Assembly: GCA_905235995.1 (NCBI GenBank)
Contig: CAJONI010000003.1
Location: 1-39,025 of the forward strand
Reading direction: 5' to 3'
Source of the DNA: an uncultured Bacteroidales bacterium
GTDB taxonomy: Bacteria > Bacteroidota > Bacteroidia > Bacteroidales > UBA932
Length of the DNA stretch: 39,025 bases
Shown in pieces: positions 6,053-13,212 of the stretch (within the stretch, counting starts at the first letter, position 1; every line of letters begins with the position of its first letter). The notes beneath the pieces are model-generated. The model was not told the DNA's origin. It saw nothing but the letters and a program-made list of their open reading frames with translations, and did not search any database. The translations under genes were made by a program, and so were the position numbers.

Positions 6053-6508
6053 TTACAGCTGCTTTACAAGCCAGTTCTGATAACCGATCTTCTCGATAAG
6101 GTCGAGCTGCTCCTCGTCCCAGTACTGATCCTCTTCCTCGTCCAGCAGATATGCCTTGGTAAGGTCATAGGTGGTGGGGTCGCCAGCAAGAGCGGGCATG
6201 GCCTTGTAGAGCGTTTCCACACCTTCTTTCTGCAGCTTGTGGTCGGCCTGAATATAAGCTTTAGGGTCTTCAATCAGTTTGGCTTCGCTGCACACCTTTA
6301 CTTCGGGGACTACACCGAGGTCCAGCAGGCGGTCGGTGTATTTCTCCACCCAGCCCATTTCCTCTGTATAGTGGCCGATGTACTTCTCACCAAGCTTGGT
6401 GAAGCCCTGGCTCTTGAAGAGTTGTCCCTGCATCTTGTGCACGAAAGCGCTGCCGGCAAGTTCATTGATGATCATCTGAGAGATCTTGATTGTAGTAGTA
6501 AAGTCCAT
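6053..6508 (-). CDS. Ferritin-like / bacterioferritin-like protein with altered metal ligands
   Basis: A 151-residue four-helix protein that aligns by eye with bacterioferritin across helices A and B (NELAGSAFVHKMQGQLFK, then HYTEEMGWVEKYTDRLLDLG). Bacterioferritin's first ligand Glu18 corresponds to Glu16 and Glu51 to Glu50. His54 would be Trp53, and the late E-x-x-H (Glu127/His130) reads DEEEDQYWDEE, with no His. The di-iron centre may therefore be altered or absent. As first gene of the peroxide operon it could store iron or protect against Fenton chemistry; another ferritin-like role is possible. The start at 6508 is preceded by a strong promoter with a roughly 35-nt leader. Confidence 0.75.
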   Translation of the reverse strand: MDFTTTIKISQMIINELAGSAFVHKMQGQLFKSQGFTKLGEKYIGHYTEEMGWVEKYTDRLLDLGVVPEVKVCSEAKLIEDPKAYIQADHKLQKEGVETLYKAMPALAGDPTTYDLTKAYLLDEEEDQYWDEEQLDLIEKIGYQNWLVKQL

Positions 6509-6531
6509 GATGTTTATTTTTTAGTTGTTAT

Positions 6532-6586
6532 TTGTATCGTTCACGATGCAAATATACGACTTTATTTTTATATCGCAAGCGATATT
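6532..6586 (-). promoter_or_regulatory. Promoter of the peroxide operon with two dyad operators
   Basis: On the minus strand TTG (complement of 6577-6579) and TATATTTG (complement of 6550-6557) are 19 bp apart. Dyad 1, ATATCGC-AA-GCGATAT (6571-6586), is perfect and contains the -33 element. Dyad 2, TTGTATCGT-TTC-ACGATGCAA (6532-6552), has one mismatch and overlaps the end of the -7 box and the presumed transcription start. They share the half-site TATCGY. Their centres are about 36 bp apart. Placement over core promoter elements is that expected for repressor sites; the OhrR-type gene in the operon is the likely binder. Confidence 0.75.
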
Positions 6587-6737
6587 TTAAAAAATGTAAA
6601 AAAAATCGGTAATTCTCCTGTTATAACTACCGAATGAGCGGCAATGGAGAAACGGACCGACGCAGAACCGTGAGAAACTGGAGTCCATCTGCCTTGGCCC
6701 GATACTTGCCTAATACCCGGCAAAAAATTAGTGTACT

Positions 6738-7205
6738 ATGAGAAAAACAATTCTTATCGCCGTTGCTCTTACCGTCGCATTGAGTGCGGCAGCCCAGCCA
6801 AAACCACAGCTTACTGTGGAACAGGAAGCCCAGCTCAAGGTTGACCGTATGGCGGAAGAACTTCCTCTGACCGACAAGCAGGTAAAGAAACTGCTCAAAT
6901 TCTACAAAAGTGACATCAATTACCGTCGCGAGAACTTCGAATTCCCCGGCGGATCCCGTCCCGATTTCCAGGGCCAAAGACCTCAAGGCCCGCCTCCCGG
7001 TGGCCGTCCGCCGCAGGGTGGTATGGGTCCTCAGGGAGGCCGTCCGCCGATGATGGCAGGCGAAGTCGATATCGAGGAGATAGAGAAGTACAACCAGAAT
7101 CAGGAGAAGAAACTTAAGAAGATCCTCGGCGACGACCTCTACACCCAGTGGCGAGCCAGCCATCCGATGGAAGCCCCGAAGCTTCCCGAACCCGGATTCG
7201 AGTAA
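6738..7205 (+). CDS. Secreted Pro/Gly-rich protein, DUF4890-like
   Basis: A 155-residue exported protein. A clear signal peptide (MRKTILIAVALTVALSAAAQ, cleavage after AQ) is followed by a helical region resembling Spy/CpxP-type or DUF4890 proteins: KVDRMAEELPLTDKQVKKLLKFYKSD. A Pro/Gly/Gln-rich linker (residues about 72-105, repeats of RPPQGG type) leads to a second helix, EIEKYNQNQEKKLKKILGDDLYTQW. The two helices, each with an 'L-x-x-x-Q' character, suggest a periplasmic chaperone-like or sensor role, but this is only a family resemblance. It stands alone, divergent from the peroxide operon. I see no convincing TAnnTTTG box upstream. Confidence 0.75.
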   Translation: MRKTILIAVALTVALSAAAQPKPQLTVEQEAQLKVDRMAEELPLTDKQVKKLLKFYKSDINYRRENFEFPGGSRPDFQGQRPQGPPPGGRPPQGGMGPQGGRPPMMAGEVDIEEIEKYNQNQEKKLKKILGDDLYTQWRASHPMEAPKLPEPGFE

Positions 7206-7254
7206 GAAACCTGATATTTACTACGGTTGGCCTATGCAAACAGGCACTCGACCA

Positions 7255-7350
7255 GGGGTCTGCTCCGGAATAAGCCCTCATGAATGCCTGCCAGAAATTG
7301 AGGGCCGTACTCTTGTCCATATGATAGAGTTCGTGTTCCGGCTCACGATC
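7255..7350 (-). pseudogene. Fragment of an APH-like kinase (C-terminal part)
   Basis: The translation reads DREPEHELYHMDKSTALNFW then QAFMRAYSG. This matches the C-terminal motif of the two intact kinases here (DLTHMTREQMVSFWQEFAKAYTG at 7599-8453 and DIAHMTGEQMARFWNSFALAYNG at 16953-17810). About 30 residues survive. Before it the frame runs into unrelated sequence from the PCMD fragment, and after AYSG the similarity is lost. It is a relic of a third family member, next to an intact copy. Confidence 0.65.
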
Positions 7351-7574
7351 TTCGCGGCCGCTTTGCCAGGTCCGGGTACAGCCAGGTGTTCGTATTCAGG
7401 CATGGTGGTATTAATCCCCAATACCTTCATGCCGCGGTTGGCGCTATCCCATACACGCTGTTCTTCACTTGCTCCTTTGGGAAAAGGATTCCAGGCTGAA
7501 CCCTGCCTGGACCATTCGTCCAGGCTCATATTGTACAGCTGCTGTGCCTGGGTCGATTGACACAGACATAACAC
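7345..7574 (-). pseudogene. Fragment of a PCMD-type surface protein
   Basis: The translation contains QAQQLYNMSLDEWSRQGSAW, then NPFPKGASEEQRVWDSANRG and TTMPEYEHLAVPGPGKAAAK ending at IVSR. This is the start of the PCMD (putative carbohydrate metabolism) domain found in secreted Bacteroidota proteins. The signal peptide is almost gone, because a TGA lies right before the first in-frame GTG. After IVSR the reading switches into the kinase fragment. Only about 65 of the expected several hundred residues remain. Confidence 0.55.
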
Positions 7575-7598
7575 TTTTCATGAGTCTCCTGGACTCGG

Positions 7599-8453
7599 TC
7601 AGCCCAACAACGTATCCATCCGGCCCCGGCAGAAAGCAAGGAACTGCGGATTCTCATTTGGATGGAAGAAGTATGTGCGCACCACATCCAGAGCGGCGTA
7701 GGGACGCATTCTCTGCTCCAGGGCCGAAACATCGGCCTGTCCGGTATAGGCCTTGGCAAATTCCTGCCAGAAGGAAACCATCTGTTCCCGGGTCATATGG
7801 GTCAGGTCCTGTACCGCAGGGATGACGCTGTCTTCCATCATCATCTTGTACAGATGGGCCAGGTCTATCACCGGGTCTCCCACGCAGAGCCAGCCCAGGT
7901 CTATCCAGTATGGCTTGTCATGCGACAGGATCAGGTTTCCCGGCTGGAAGTCTCCGTGCACGACGGTGGCCGTATCGGCCATTTCCTCCACCAGGGAAGC
8001 CAGGCGGCTTCTCTGGGACTCTGTCACAAACGGCGCATAGGCCACGGCCTCCCGCAGGAGAGATTTGAGGGAAGGGACATAGCGGCTCACGGAGAGCGGA
8101 TGCGCGTGCAGTTCGTGGCCATGCCGGGCCATCAGGGCGGCATATTCGGGGATACGCTCCGGGGCATCGGCACAAAGGCGGGACAAGGATATCTTGTCAT
8201 CTATCCTTTCGGAGATATAGCCGTGCTCCTGCCCGTTCCTTACTATCTCATATACCCGGGGCACGGGCAGACCGGCCTCCAACGCCGCCTGAGAGGCATG
8301 GAATTCCTGTTCAACCTTTTCGGCTGATGCCAGGGTGCCGTGCACCAGCTTCAGCAGTTTCCCCGGATGGGCATCCGAGATGAAGGCCTGCCCGTTGTAC
8401 CCTTCGCCAACTTGCGTCCAGGCCGACAGGTCTATTTGCGGATAATCTTGCAT
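7599..8453 (-). CDS. APH-fold small-molecule kinase (TIGR02172-like phosphotransferase)
   Basis: A 284-residue protein of the aminoglycoside-phosphotransferase / choline-kinase fold. The Brenner-type catalytic loop is VVHGDFQPGNLIL near residue 165, with Asp and Asn in place. The metal-binding segment is WIDLGWLCVGDPVIDLAHL near residue 187. The N-lobe holds GEGYNGQAFISD as glycine-rich loop and LLKLV as ATP-binding lysine strand. These proteins transfer phosphate from ATP to a small hydroxyl or amine substrate; the substrate is unknown. The gene starts 18 nt after the SDR stop, so it is probably the fourth gene of the steroid-type operon. A paralogue is at 16953-17810 and a fragment at 7255-7350. 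A resistance role is not supported by anything here. Confidence 0.82.
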   Translation of the reverse strand: MQDYPQIDLSAWTQVGEGYNGQAFISDAHPGKLLKLVHGTLASAEKVEQEFHASQAALEAGLPVPRVYEIVRNGQEHGYISERIDDKISLSRLCADAPERIPEYAALMARHGHELHAHPLSVSRYVPSLKSLLREAVAYAPFVTESQRSRLASLVEEMADTATVVHGDFQPGNLILSHDKPYWIDLGWLCVGDPVIDLAHLYKMMMEDSVIPAVQDLTHMTREQMVSFWQEFAKAYTGQADVSALEQRMRPYAALDVVRTYFFHPNENPQFLAFCRGRMDTLLG

Positions 8454-8471
8454 TGGAAAATAGTTTTATCT

Positions 8472-9284
8472 TTACACATTGATCAGCGTTTGAGTCTTCT
8501 TCCAGATCGTTTCGTCCAGCGAAGGGTCGATATACCGGGACGGAATATCCCTGCTCTGCCTTCCCACATAATAGCGGTTGTGCGTTTCTTCCGCAAGGGC
8601 GCGCAGGGCCGGACTGACGCCGGCCTGCGGCGACTTGCACAGCGGCTTGAACAACACGTCGGCCAGCGGATCGTACCAGTGGCCCAGGTCGATCATGTCG
8701 GATGCGACGACGTCCGGATCGGCCAGGTTGACATGCAGGTCCGGATACCGCCGCGCCAGCTCCATGGAAAACGACAGCAGCGCGCGCTTGGACCGGGCAT
8801 AGGTGCCGAGCTGGCTGAATTCTTTTTCGCCCGGCTGCAGGGCTCCCTCGTCCAGCGAAACGAAGCGGCAGGTAAGCGACACCATATTCACGATATGAGC
8901 GTCCTTTGGCAGTTTCGGCAGCAGGAGCAGCGTCAGCAGCCATGGGCCGAAGTAATTGACAGAGAATGTGTTCTCAAATCCGTCTTCCGTCAGGCGGAAG
9001 CCTTTCGATATGACGCCGGCGTTGTTGAAGAGCGCGGTGACCGAGCCGGGTTCGACGCTTTCAGCGAAAGCCCGCACTGAGGCCATGGAGGCCAGGTCCA
9101 ACGGCCGTACCTCGATGTCGGCGCCGGGAACGCGATGGAGGATGTCCGCACGCACTGCCGCGGCCTTGTCAAGATTACGGCAGGCCATCAGCACAGGAAT
9201 CCCCTGGCGGGCCAGGGCCTCTGTCGCTGCGGACCCCATGCTTCCCGTAGCGCCGGTCACGATGATCCTTCCCTTCATTTCCAT
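8472..9284 (-). CDS. Short-chain dehydrogenase/reductase (candidate hydroxysteroid dehydrogenase)
   Basis: A 270-residue classical SDR. The Rossmann glycine motif is TGATGSMG (residues about 9-16), with NNAGVISKGF near 90. The catalytic Ser is in NMVSLTCR and the YxxxK motif is YARSK near residue 168. It resembles retinol-dehydrogenase-like SDRs. CRNLDKA after beta-2 has an Arg typical of NADP preference. The ATG at 9284 has a GGAGG six bases upstream; the next ATG (9278) overlaps the upstream stop as ATGA. Placed directly after 5-alpha-reductase and OYE-type genes, a 3-hydroxysteroid (3-alpha or 3-beta) dehydrogenase is the best inference. The direction and position on a steroid cannot be read from sequence. 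Confidence 0.85.
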   Translation of the reverse strand: MEMKGRIIVTGATGSMGSAATEALARQGIPVLMACRNLDKAAAVRADILHRVPGADIEVRPLDLASMASVRAFAESVEPGSVTALFNNAGVISKGFRLTEDGFENTFSVNYFGPWLLTLLLLPKLPKDAHIVNMVSLTCRFVSLDEGALQPGEKEFSQLGTYARSKRALLSFSMELARRYPDLHVNLADPDVVASDMIDLGHWYDPLADVLFKPLCKSPQAGVSPALRALAEETHNRYYVGRQSRDIPSRYIDPSLDETIWKKTQTLINV

Positions 9285-10510
9285 CGTTCCTCCGCCGCTT
9301 CCACCTCCCGGCGCAGCCGCCCGGGCAGCTCGGGCACGCAGCGGTTGCATTTCATTTCAAGGGTAAACATCCGCCCGATACAGTAGTTCGAATGTCCGCA
9401 CGGGCTCCGGTCGACTGCTCCGCTTTGGAGCTTGTTGACGAAATCGGTGTCGCGGATCAGCGCCCGGGCCATCTGCAGGCCATCGAAGCCCGCGGCGAGC
9501 ACTTCTTCCATCTTCTGCCGGGAAACCATGCCGCCCACGTAGATCAGGGGCAGCTTGACCGCGGCGCGGAACTTCAGCGCATCCTCCAGGAAATAGGCTT
9601 CCCGGTATGGGACGGTCGGAATGATCCTCCTTCCGGCCAGCAAAAGCAATGGCTTGAACCACAAGTATTTGAAAAATGGAACATAGTGGGCCATCGTGCG
9701 GAGCGGCATGGCGCCGCGCATGACTTCCATCGGCGCCCTGCTCACAAAACCAGCTGAAAGCACAATCGCGTGCACTCCCAGCCGCTCCAGCTCATGTGCC
9801 ACCTCAAGGCACTCGTCCTCCTGCATGCCTCCGCGGAAACCATCGTGCATGTTCATTTTCACGAGTACGCCAATGTCGTTGCCCGCCGCTTCCATGACAC
9901 GCCGCATCACGCGCCGCATCAGCCGCATCCGGTTTTCCAGCGGACCGCCGTACTCATCGCGGCGGTGGTTGGTATAAGGCGAAAGGAACTGGCTGATAAG
10001 GTAGCCGTGCCCTGCATGGATCTCCACGCAGTCGAAACCCGCTTCCCTGGCCAGTTCCACGGCATGTCCGAAATCTTCCACCAGCGCATCAATCTCAGGA
10101 ACCTTGAGTGCACGCACGAAGGTCGGCGAGTACAGGTTGAAGCCGCCCGAAGCGCCGACGGGCATACAGCCGCAGGTGGAGCGGTGCGTCATATTGCCGC
10201 AGTGGCCCAGCTGGATGGAGCATTTTGCACCGGCGGCATGCACGGCATCGGTAATCCGCTTCAGCTCGGGGACAATCTCCTCCCTCATCCAGAGCTGCCC
10301 TTCGAACGAAAGGCCGCTCCGGTTCACTGACGCGTAGGCCAGCGTGGTCATCCCCACCCCGCCACGGGCTACCGCCACATGGTAGTCGTACAGGTCCTGA
10401 GAGGGTCTGTTGCCATACGCCATGTTCTCGAAGGCGGCCGAGCGGATGATACGGTTCCGCAGGGTCACGGGGCCGATGTTGAAGGGAGTGAATATCGGGG
10501 ATTCCATCAT
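9275..10510 (-). CDS. Old-yellow-enzyme family NADH:flavin oxidoreductase (candidate steroid reductase)
   Basis: A 411-residue FMN-dependent TIM barrel. It starts FTPFNIGPVTLRNRIIRSA. The active-site region EIHAGHGYLISQFLSPYTNH is followed by RRDEYGGPLENRMRL, typical of the 2,4-dienoyl-CoA reductase/BaiCD branch. The phosphate-binding end is YVGGMVSRQKMEEVL and then DGLQMARALI. A Cys cluster SPCGHSNYC...KCNRC lies at the C-terminus, where related enzymes bind a 4Fe-4S cluster. It lacks the extra C-terminal NAD(P)H domain of full DCR/BaiCD proteins. OYE members of this branch reduce delta4 or delta1 bonds of 3-oxosteroids, including 5-beta-reductases of gut bacteria. It starts one base after the 5-alpha-reductase stop and overlaps the SDR gene. 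Confidence 0.88.
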   Translation of the reverse strand: MMESPIFTPFNIGPVTLRNRIIRSAAFENMAYGNRPSQDLYDYHVAVARGGVGMTTLAYASVNRSGLSFEGQLWMREEIVPELKRITDAVHAAGAKCSIQLGHCGNMTHRSTCGCMPVGASGGFNLYSPTFVRALKVPEIDALVEDFGHAVELAREAGFDCVEIHAGHGYLISQFLSPYTNHRRDEYGGPLENRMRLMRRVMRRVMEAAGNDIGVLVKMNMHDGFRGGMQEDECLEVAHELERLGVHAIVLSAGFVSRAPMEVMRGAMPLRTMAHYVPFFKYLWFKPLLLLAGRRIIPTVPYREAYFLEDALKFRAAVKLPLIYVGGMVSRQKMEEVLAAGFDGLQMARALIRDTDFVNKLQSGAVDRSPCGHSNYCIGRMFTLEMKCNRCVPELPGRLRREVEAAEERWK

Positions 10511-10511
10511 A

Positions 10512-11282
10512 TCAATAGATGAAGGGAATCATGCACTTGGTGTGCGCGGTATCGAGTTCTTCGGGGAATTCGCGCTGGTAGAGCTCATGGATGCGTGCGG
10601 CGCGCGGCGCCAGGTTGGCGAAGGTCCAGAGCGCGAAGACAGCACCCGCCCACGACCATGTGAGGATGGCAAAGCCCACCCATTCCATGAACTCCCCGAA
10701 ATAATTGGCGCTGGTCACATAGCGGAACATCCCGCCCCGGGGCAGGTAGTGCGACGTGTCGCCGGGCTGCCGCAGGTGCCGGATGATACTGTCGGACTGG
10801 ATGTTGATAAACATGCCGGCGGCGAAGACCATTGTTCCGCACAGGAACGGCGCACTTGTGAGCCATGACAGTGGATACCGGTCCGCCGGGGAAACGTAGA
10901 ATATCCAGCCGCCCTGCATCAGGGCGTTCAGCGTATTGAACACCATGCCCATCAGCACGATGGAGAGAGGCATACGGCTGTGTCCGCGCAACTGCAGAGG
11001 GAAAATGAACGAACGGTGGAAATAGTGGATCTCGAACAGGAGCAGGAAGACCAGCCGGACCACGTCGCCAAGCCGGTCGGAGAACCACCAGAGCAGCAGC
11101 ATCGCCACGAATACCGGCGCCTCCATCAGGAACCAGCCCATGTGGTTGTCGAGCGAAGGACCCCATTTTTCCGTATAGAACTTCCCGTATCCGGCATTCA
11201 CGCGGTACAGCGCGATGCACACTGCCACCGCGATGACGGCCATTACCGCCAGGAAGATATTGAATGTATGCGGAGATAACAT
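10512..11282 (-). CDS. Steroid 5-alpha-reductase homologue (3-oxo-5-alpha-steroid 4-dehydrogenase)
   Basis: A 256-residue integral membrane protein, the length of human SRD5A enzymes, with several hydrophobic helices. Alignment by eye with SRD5A2 is clear over most of the length. FLMEAPVF (Glu54) matches the catalytic Glu57 and EIHYFHRSF (Tyr87) matches Tyr91. Later INIQSDSIIRHLRQPG and LPRGGMFRYVTSANYFGEFM then EWVGFAILTWS match the NADPH-binding C-terminal half, and the end KCMIPFIY matches the conserved terminus. The family reduces the delta4 bond of 3-oxosteroids to the 5-alpha product with NADPH. It is the first gene of a four-gene leftward operon. The start at 11282 follows a promoter candidate at 11307-11337. 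Confidence 0.92.
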   Translation of the reverse strand: MLSPHTFNIFLAVMAVIAVAVCIALYRVNAGYGKFYTEKWGPSLDNHMGWFLMEAPVFVAMLLLWWFSDRLGDVVRLVFLLLFEIHYFHRSFIFPLQLRGHSRMPLSIVLMGMVFNTLNALMQGGWIFYVSPADRYPLSWLTSAPFLCGTMVFAAGMFINIQSDSIIRHLRQPGDTSHYLPRGGMFRYVTSANYFGEFMEWVGFAILTWSWAGAVFALWTFANLAPRAARIHELYQREFPEELDTAHTKCMIPFIY

Positions 11283-11306
11283 CCCACCTTTATATCTATC
11301 GTCCTG

Positions 11307-11337
11307 CGAAGTTACCGAAATAATCCCAAATGACCAA
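11307..11337 (-). promoter_or_regulatory. Promoter candidate of the steroid-type operon
   Basis: On the minus strand TTG (complement of 11335-11337), a 20-bp spacer, then TAACTTCG (complement of 11307-11314). The latter has one mismatch to TAnnTTTG. It lies about 25 bp before the start of the 5-alpha-reductase gene. Confidence 0.4.
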
Positions 11338-11386
11338 TAGGCCAGGCGCCGGATTCCTGCGGCTCCGTGTATTTCAATTTTTTATA

Positions 11387-11394
11387 TATCTTTG
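11387..11394 (+). promoter_or_regulatory. -7 box of the secreted hydrolase gene
   Basis: TATCTTTG at 11387-11394 fits TAnnTTTG perfectly and lies 23 bp before the ATG at 11418. No TTG is found at the expected -33 distance, so it may need an activator. Confidence 0.5.
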
Positions 11395-11417
11395 TAAATC
11401 ACCTAATTTTAAGATCC

Positions 11418-12467
11418 ATGAAAGCTTTATTACCACTCATGACATTGTGTCTGCTGCTAGTAAGCTCGCATGCGACCGGCCAGGAGAACAACTCCGGTTT
11501 CGCCACGCAAACCGTGGACCGGAAGGTCGAGTCGCTGCTGCTGATGGAACGACTGGACGACATCGCATATGTGGACGTTGTACGTCTTGCAGGGCCCGCG
11601 CCGGCATACCAGAAACAGACGGGTATCGCTTTCAACGACTCACTGCTCGACAACCAGCTGAAATTCCAGGCCTATGTATTCATCCCGAAGGCTGTGAAGC
11701 AGAACAGGAAGTATCCGCTGCTCGTGTTTCCGCACGGCGGCGTACACAGCAACTTCTCCTCGGGCTCCGTCCATCCCTTGCGGGAAATGGTGGCGCAGGG
11801 CTATATAGTCATCGCGCCGGACTACCGCGGCAGCACCGGGTACGGACGCAGTTTCTACGAGAACATCGACTACGGAGGCCTGGAGAACGAAGATGTGATG
11901 GCGGCTCGCGATTACATGGTGGAGAGCTATGACATCGTAGACCCGGAGCGCGTGGGCATCATCGGCTGGAGCCACGGCGGCATGATCACGCTGATGAACA
12001 TCCTGCGCTACCCGGAGAAGTTCGCCTGCGGCTATGCCGGCGTGCCCGTGAGCGACGTGGGCTACCGGCTAAGCTACCAGCATCCGGACTATTCCAAGAA
12101 TTTCACGGTGGAGTATCACATTGGGGCTACGCCGGAAGAGAAGCCGGAGGAATATGCCCGCCGCTCCCCTGTCACCTACGCCAGACAACTGACGCGGCCG
12201 CTGCGCATCGTCACCTGCGCGAACGACGACGACGTGAGCGTCACGGAGGTTCAGCGGATGATCGACTCCCTCTCCTACCATCACCGTGACTTCGAGTACA
12301 AGGTCTTCCCGAAGATGCCCGGCGCCCATTCATTCGAGCGCATCGACACGATGGAAGCCTGCGGGATCCGCTTCGAGACATACGCCTTCCTGGCCCGCTA
12401 TCTCAAGCCGCCCAAGCCCTTCCGCAACCTGAAGGACCTGCGCAAGGCCAGTTATCTGTATCATTGA
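11418..12467 (+). CDS. Secreted S9-like (prolyl-oligopeptidase family) alpha/beta hydrolase
   Basis: A 349-residue exported hydrolase. The signal peptide is MKALLPLMTLCLLLVSSHAT, with cleavage probably at TGQ. The oxyanion/strand region is YPLLVFPHGGVHSNF, followed by APDYRGSTGYGRSFYENIDY, typical of S9 peptidases. The nucleophile elbow is GWSHGG with Ser near residue 179. The Asp is likely in CANDDDVSV and the His in GAHSFERID. The usual N-terminal beta-propeller is absent, so it is the catalytic domain alone and may be an esterase or a small peptidase. The start was set at 11418 because an upstream in-frame ATG (11367) precedes the -7 box and would spoil the signal peptide. It is divergent from the steroid-type operon; a joint role such as releasing a substrate outside the cell is speculation. 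Confidence 0.82.
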   Translation: MKALLPLMTLCLLLVSSHATGQENNSGFATQTVDRKVESLLLMERLDDIAYVDVVRLAGPAPAYQKQTGIAFNDSLLDNQLKFQAYVFIPKAVKQNRKYPLLVFPHGGVHSNFSSGSVHPLREMVAQGYIVIAPDYRGSTGYGRSFYENIDYGGLENEDVMAARDYMVESYDIVDPERVGIIGWSHGGMITLMNILRYPEKFACGYAGVPVSDVGYRLSYQHPDYSKNFTVEYHIGATPEEKPEEYARRSPVTYARQLTRPLRIVTCANDDDVSVTEVQRMIDSLSYHHRDFEYKVFPKMPGAHSFERIDTMEACGIRFETYAFLARYLKPPKPFRNLKDLRKASYLYH

Positions 12468-12501
12468 CCGGGACGGCGGGTGAAATCCACCCGGACGCCG
12501 G
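12468..12501. terminator. Hairpin between convergent genes
   Basis: Inner stem CGGGTG (12477-12482) pairs with CACCCG (12488-12493) around AAATC; outer CCGG pairs CCGG with an internal loop. It fills the 34-bp gap between two convergent genes. There is no clear T-run, so it is a weak call as a terminator. Confidence 0.35.
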
Positions 12502-13212
12502 TTATTTCAGGCTATGTTGCCGGAGATATTGCTCGAAGGCGGGGCGATAGCTGTCGGTGACGGGAATGAGGCGGGCGGCGATGACCAGGTCACCGTCACG
12601 GGTCACGGAATCGATCTTGTCGAGCGCCACTACAAAGGAGCGGTGAACCCGCATGAAACCCTCGGCAGGGAGCTGTTCCTCCATCGATTTCATCGTGTTG
12701 TGGGTCACGAGCGGCTGCGGTTCCGATGCCAGATGGATCAGGACGTAGTCTTTCATCCCTTCAACATACAGGATATCCGACAGTTCGACCTTCCGCATCC
12801 GGCCTTCCACCTTGACAAAGAAGGAGCGCGAATCCGCCGGGATCTCAGTCAGGGCGAACCACTGCTGCGCCTTCCCCACCGCCTCCAGGAACTTCTGGTA
12901 GCGTATGGGCTTGAGCAGGAAGTCGAGCGCAGAGACCTCGTAGCTCTCGAAGGCGTACTGCTTGAACGCCGTGGTGAAGATGATGCGAGTCGCCGAAGGC
13001 ACCATCCGGGAAAGCGAAAGCCCGTCCAGATCGGGCATCTGGATGTCCAGGAACAGGATATGCGGTTTCAGTTCGTTCAACTGGGACAGCGCCTCCACCG
13101 GATCGGTGAAAGAGGCGGCCAGAGAGAGAAACGGCGTCCGCTCCACATAGTTCTCCAGCATCCTGACGGCCAGCGGCTCGTCGTCCACGATGACACAGCG
13201 CAGCGACTCCAT
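12502..13212 (-). CDS. LytTR-family response regulator
   Basis: A 236-residue two-domain regulator. The receiver domain (residues 1-120) shows VIVDDEPLAVRML with the acidic pocket, the phospho-acceptor Asp in ILFLDIQMPDLDGL, TTAFKQYAFESYEV with the conserved Thr, and DFLLKPI with the Lys. The C-terminal LytTR DNA-binding domain (about 130-236) reads FFVKVEGRMRKVELSDILYV, then MKDYVLIH and FMRVHRSFVVALDKI. It is encoded with its sensor kinase: the ATG at 13212 overlaps the kinase stop by one base (TGATG). A GTG at 13215 is an alternative start. The nearest candidate target is the outer-membrane receptor gene upstream of the pair. Confidence 0.93.
   Translation of the reverse strand: MESLRCVIVDDEPLAVRMLENYVERTPFLSLAASFTDPVEALSQLNELKPHILFLDIQMPDLDGLSLSRMVPSATRIIFTTAFKQYAFESYEVSALDFLLKPIRYQKFLEAVGKAQQWFALTEIPADSRSFFVKVEGRMRKVELSDILYVEGMKDYVLIHLASEPQPLVTHNTMKSMEEQLPAEGFMRVHRSFVVALDKIDSVTRDGDLVIAARLIPVTDSYRPAFEQYLRQHSLK

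Noticed and set aside
7599-8453. Aminoglycoside resistance gene
   Set aside because: Shares the APH fold only; context and paralogy point to a metabolic kinase, and no resistance-family signature is recognised.
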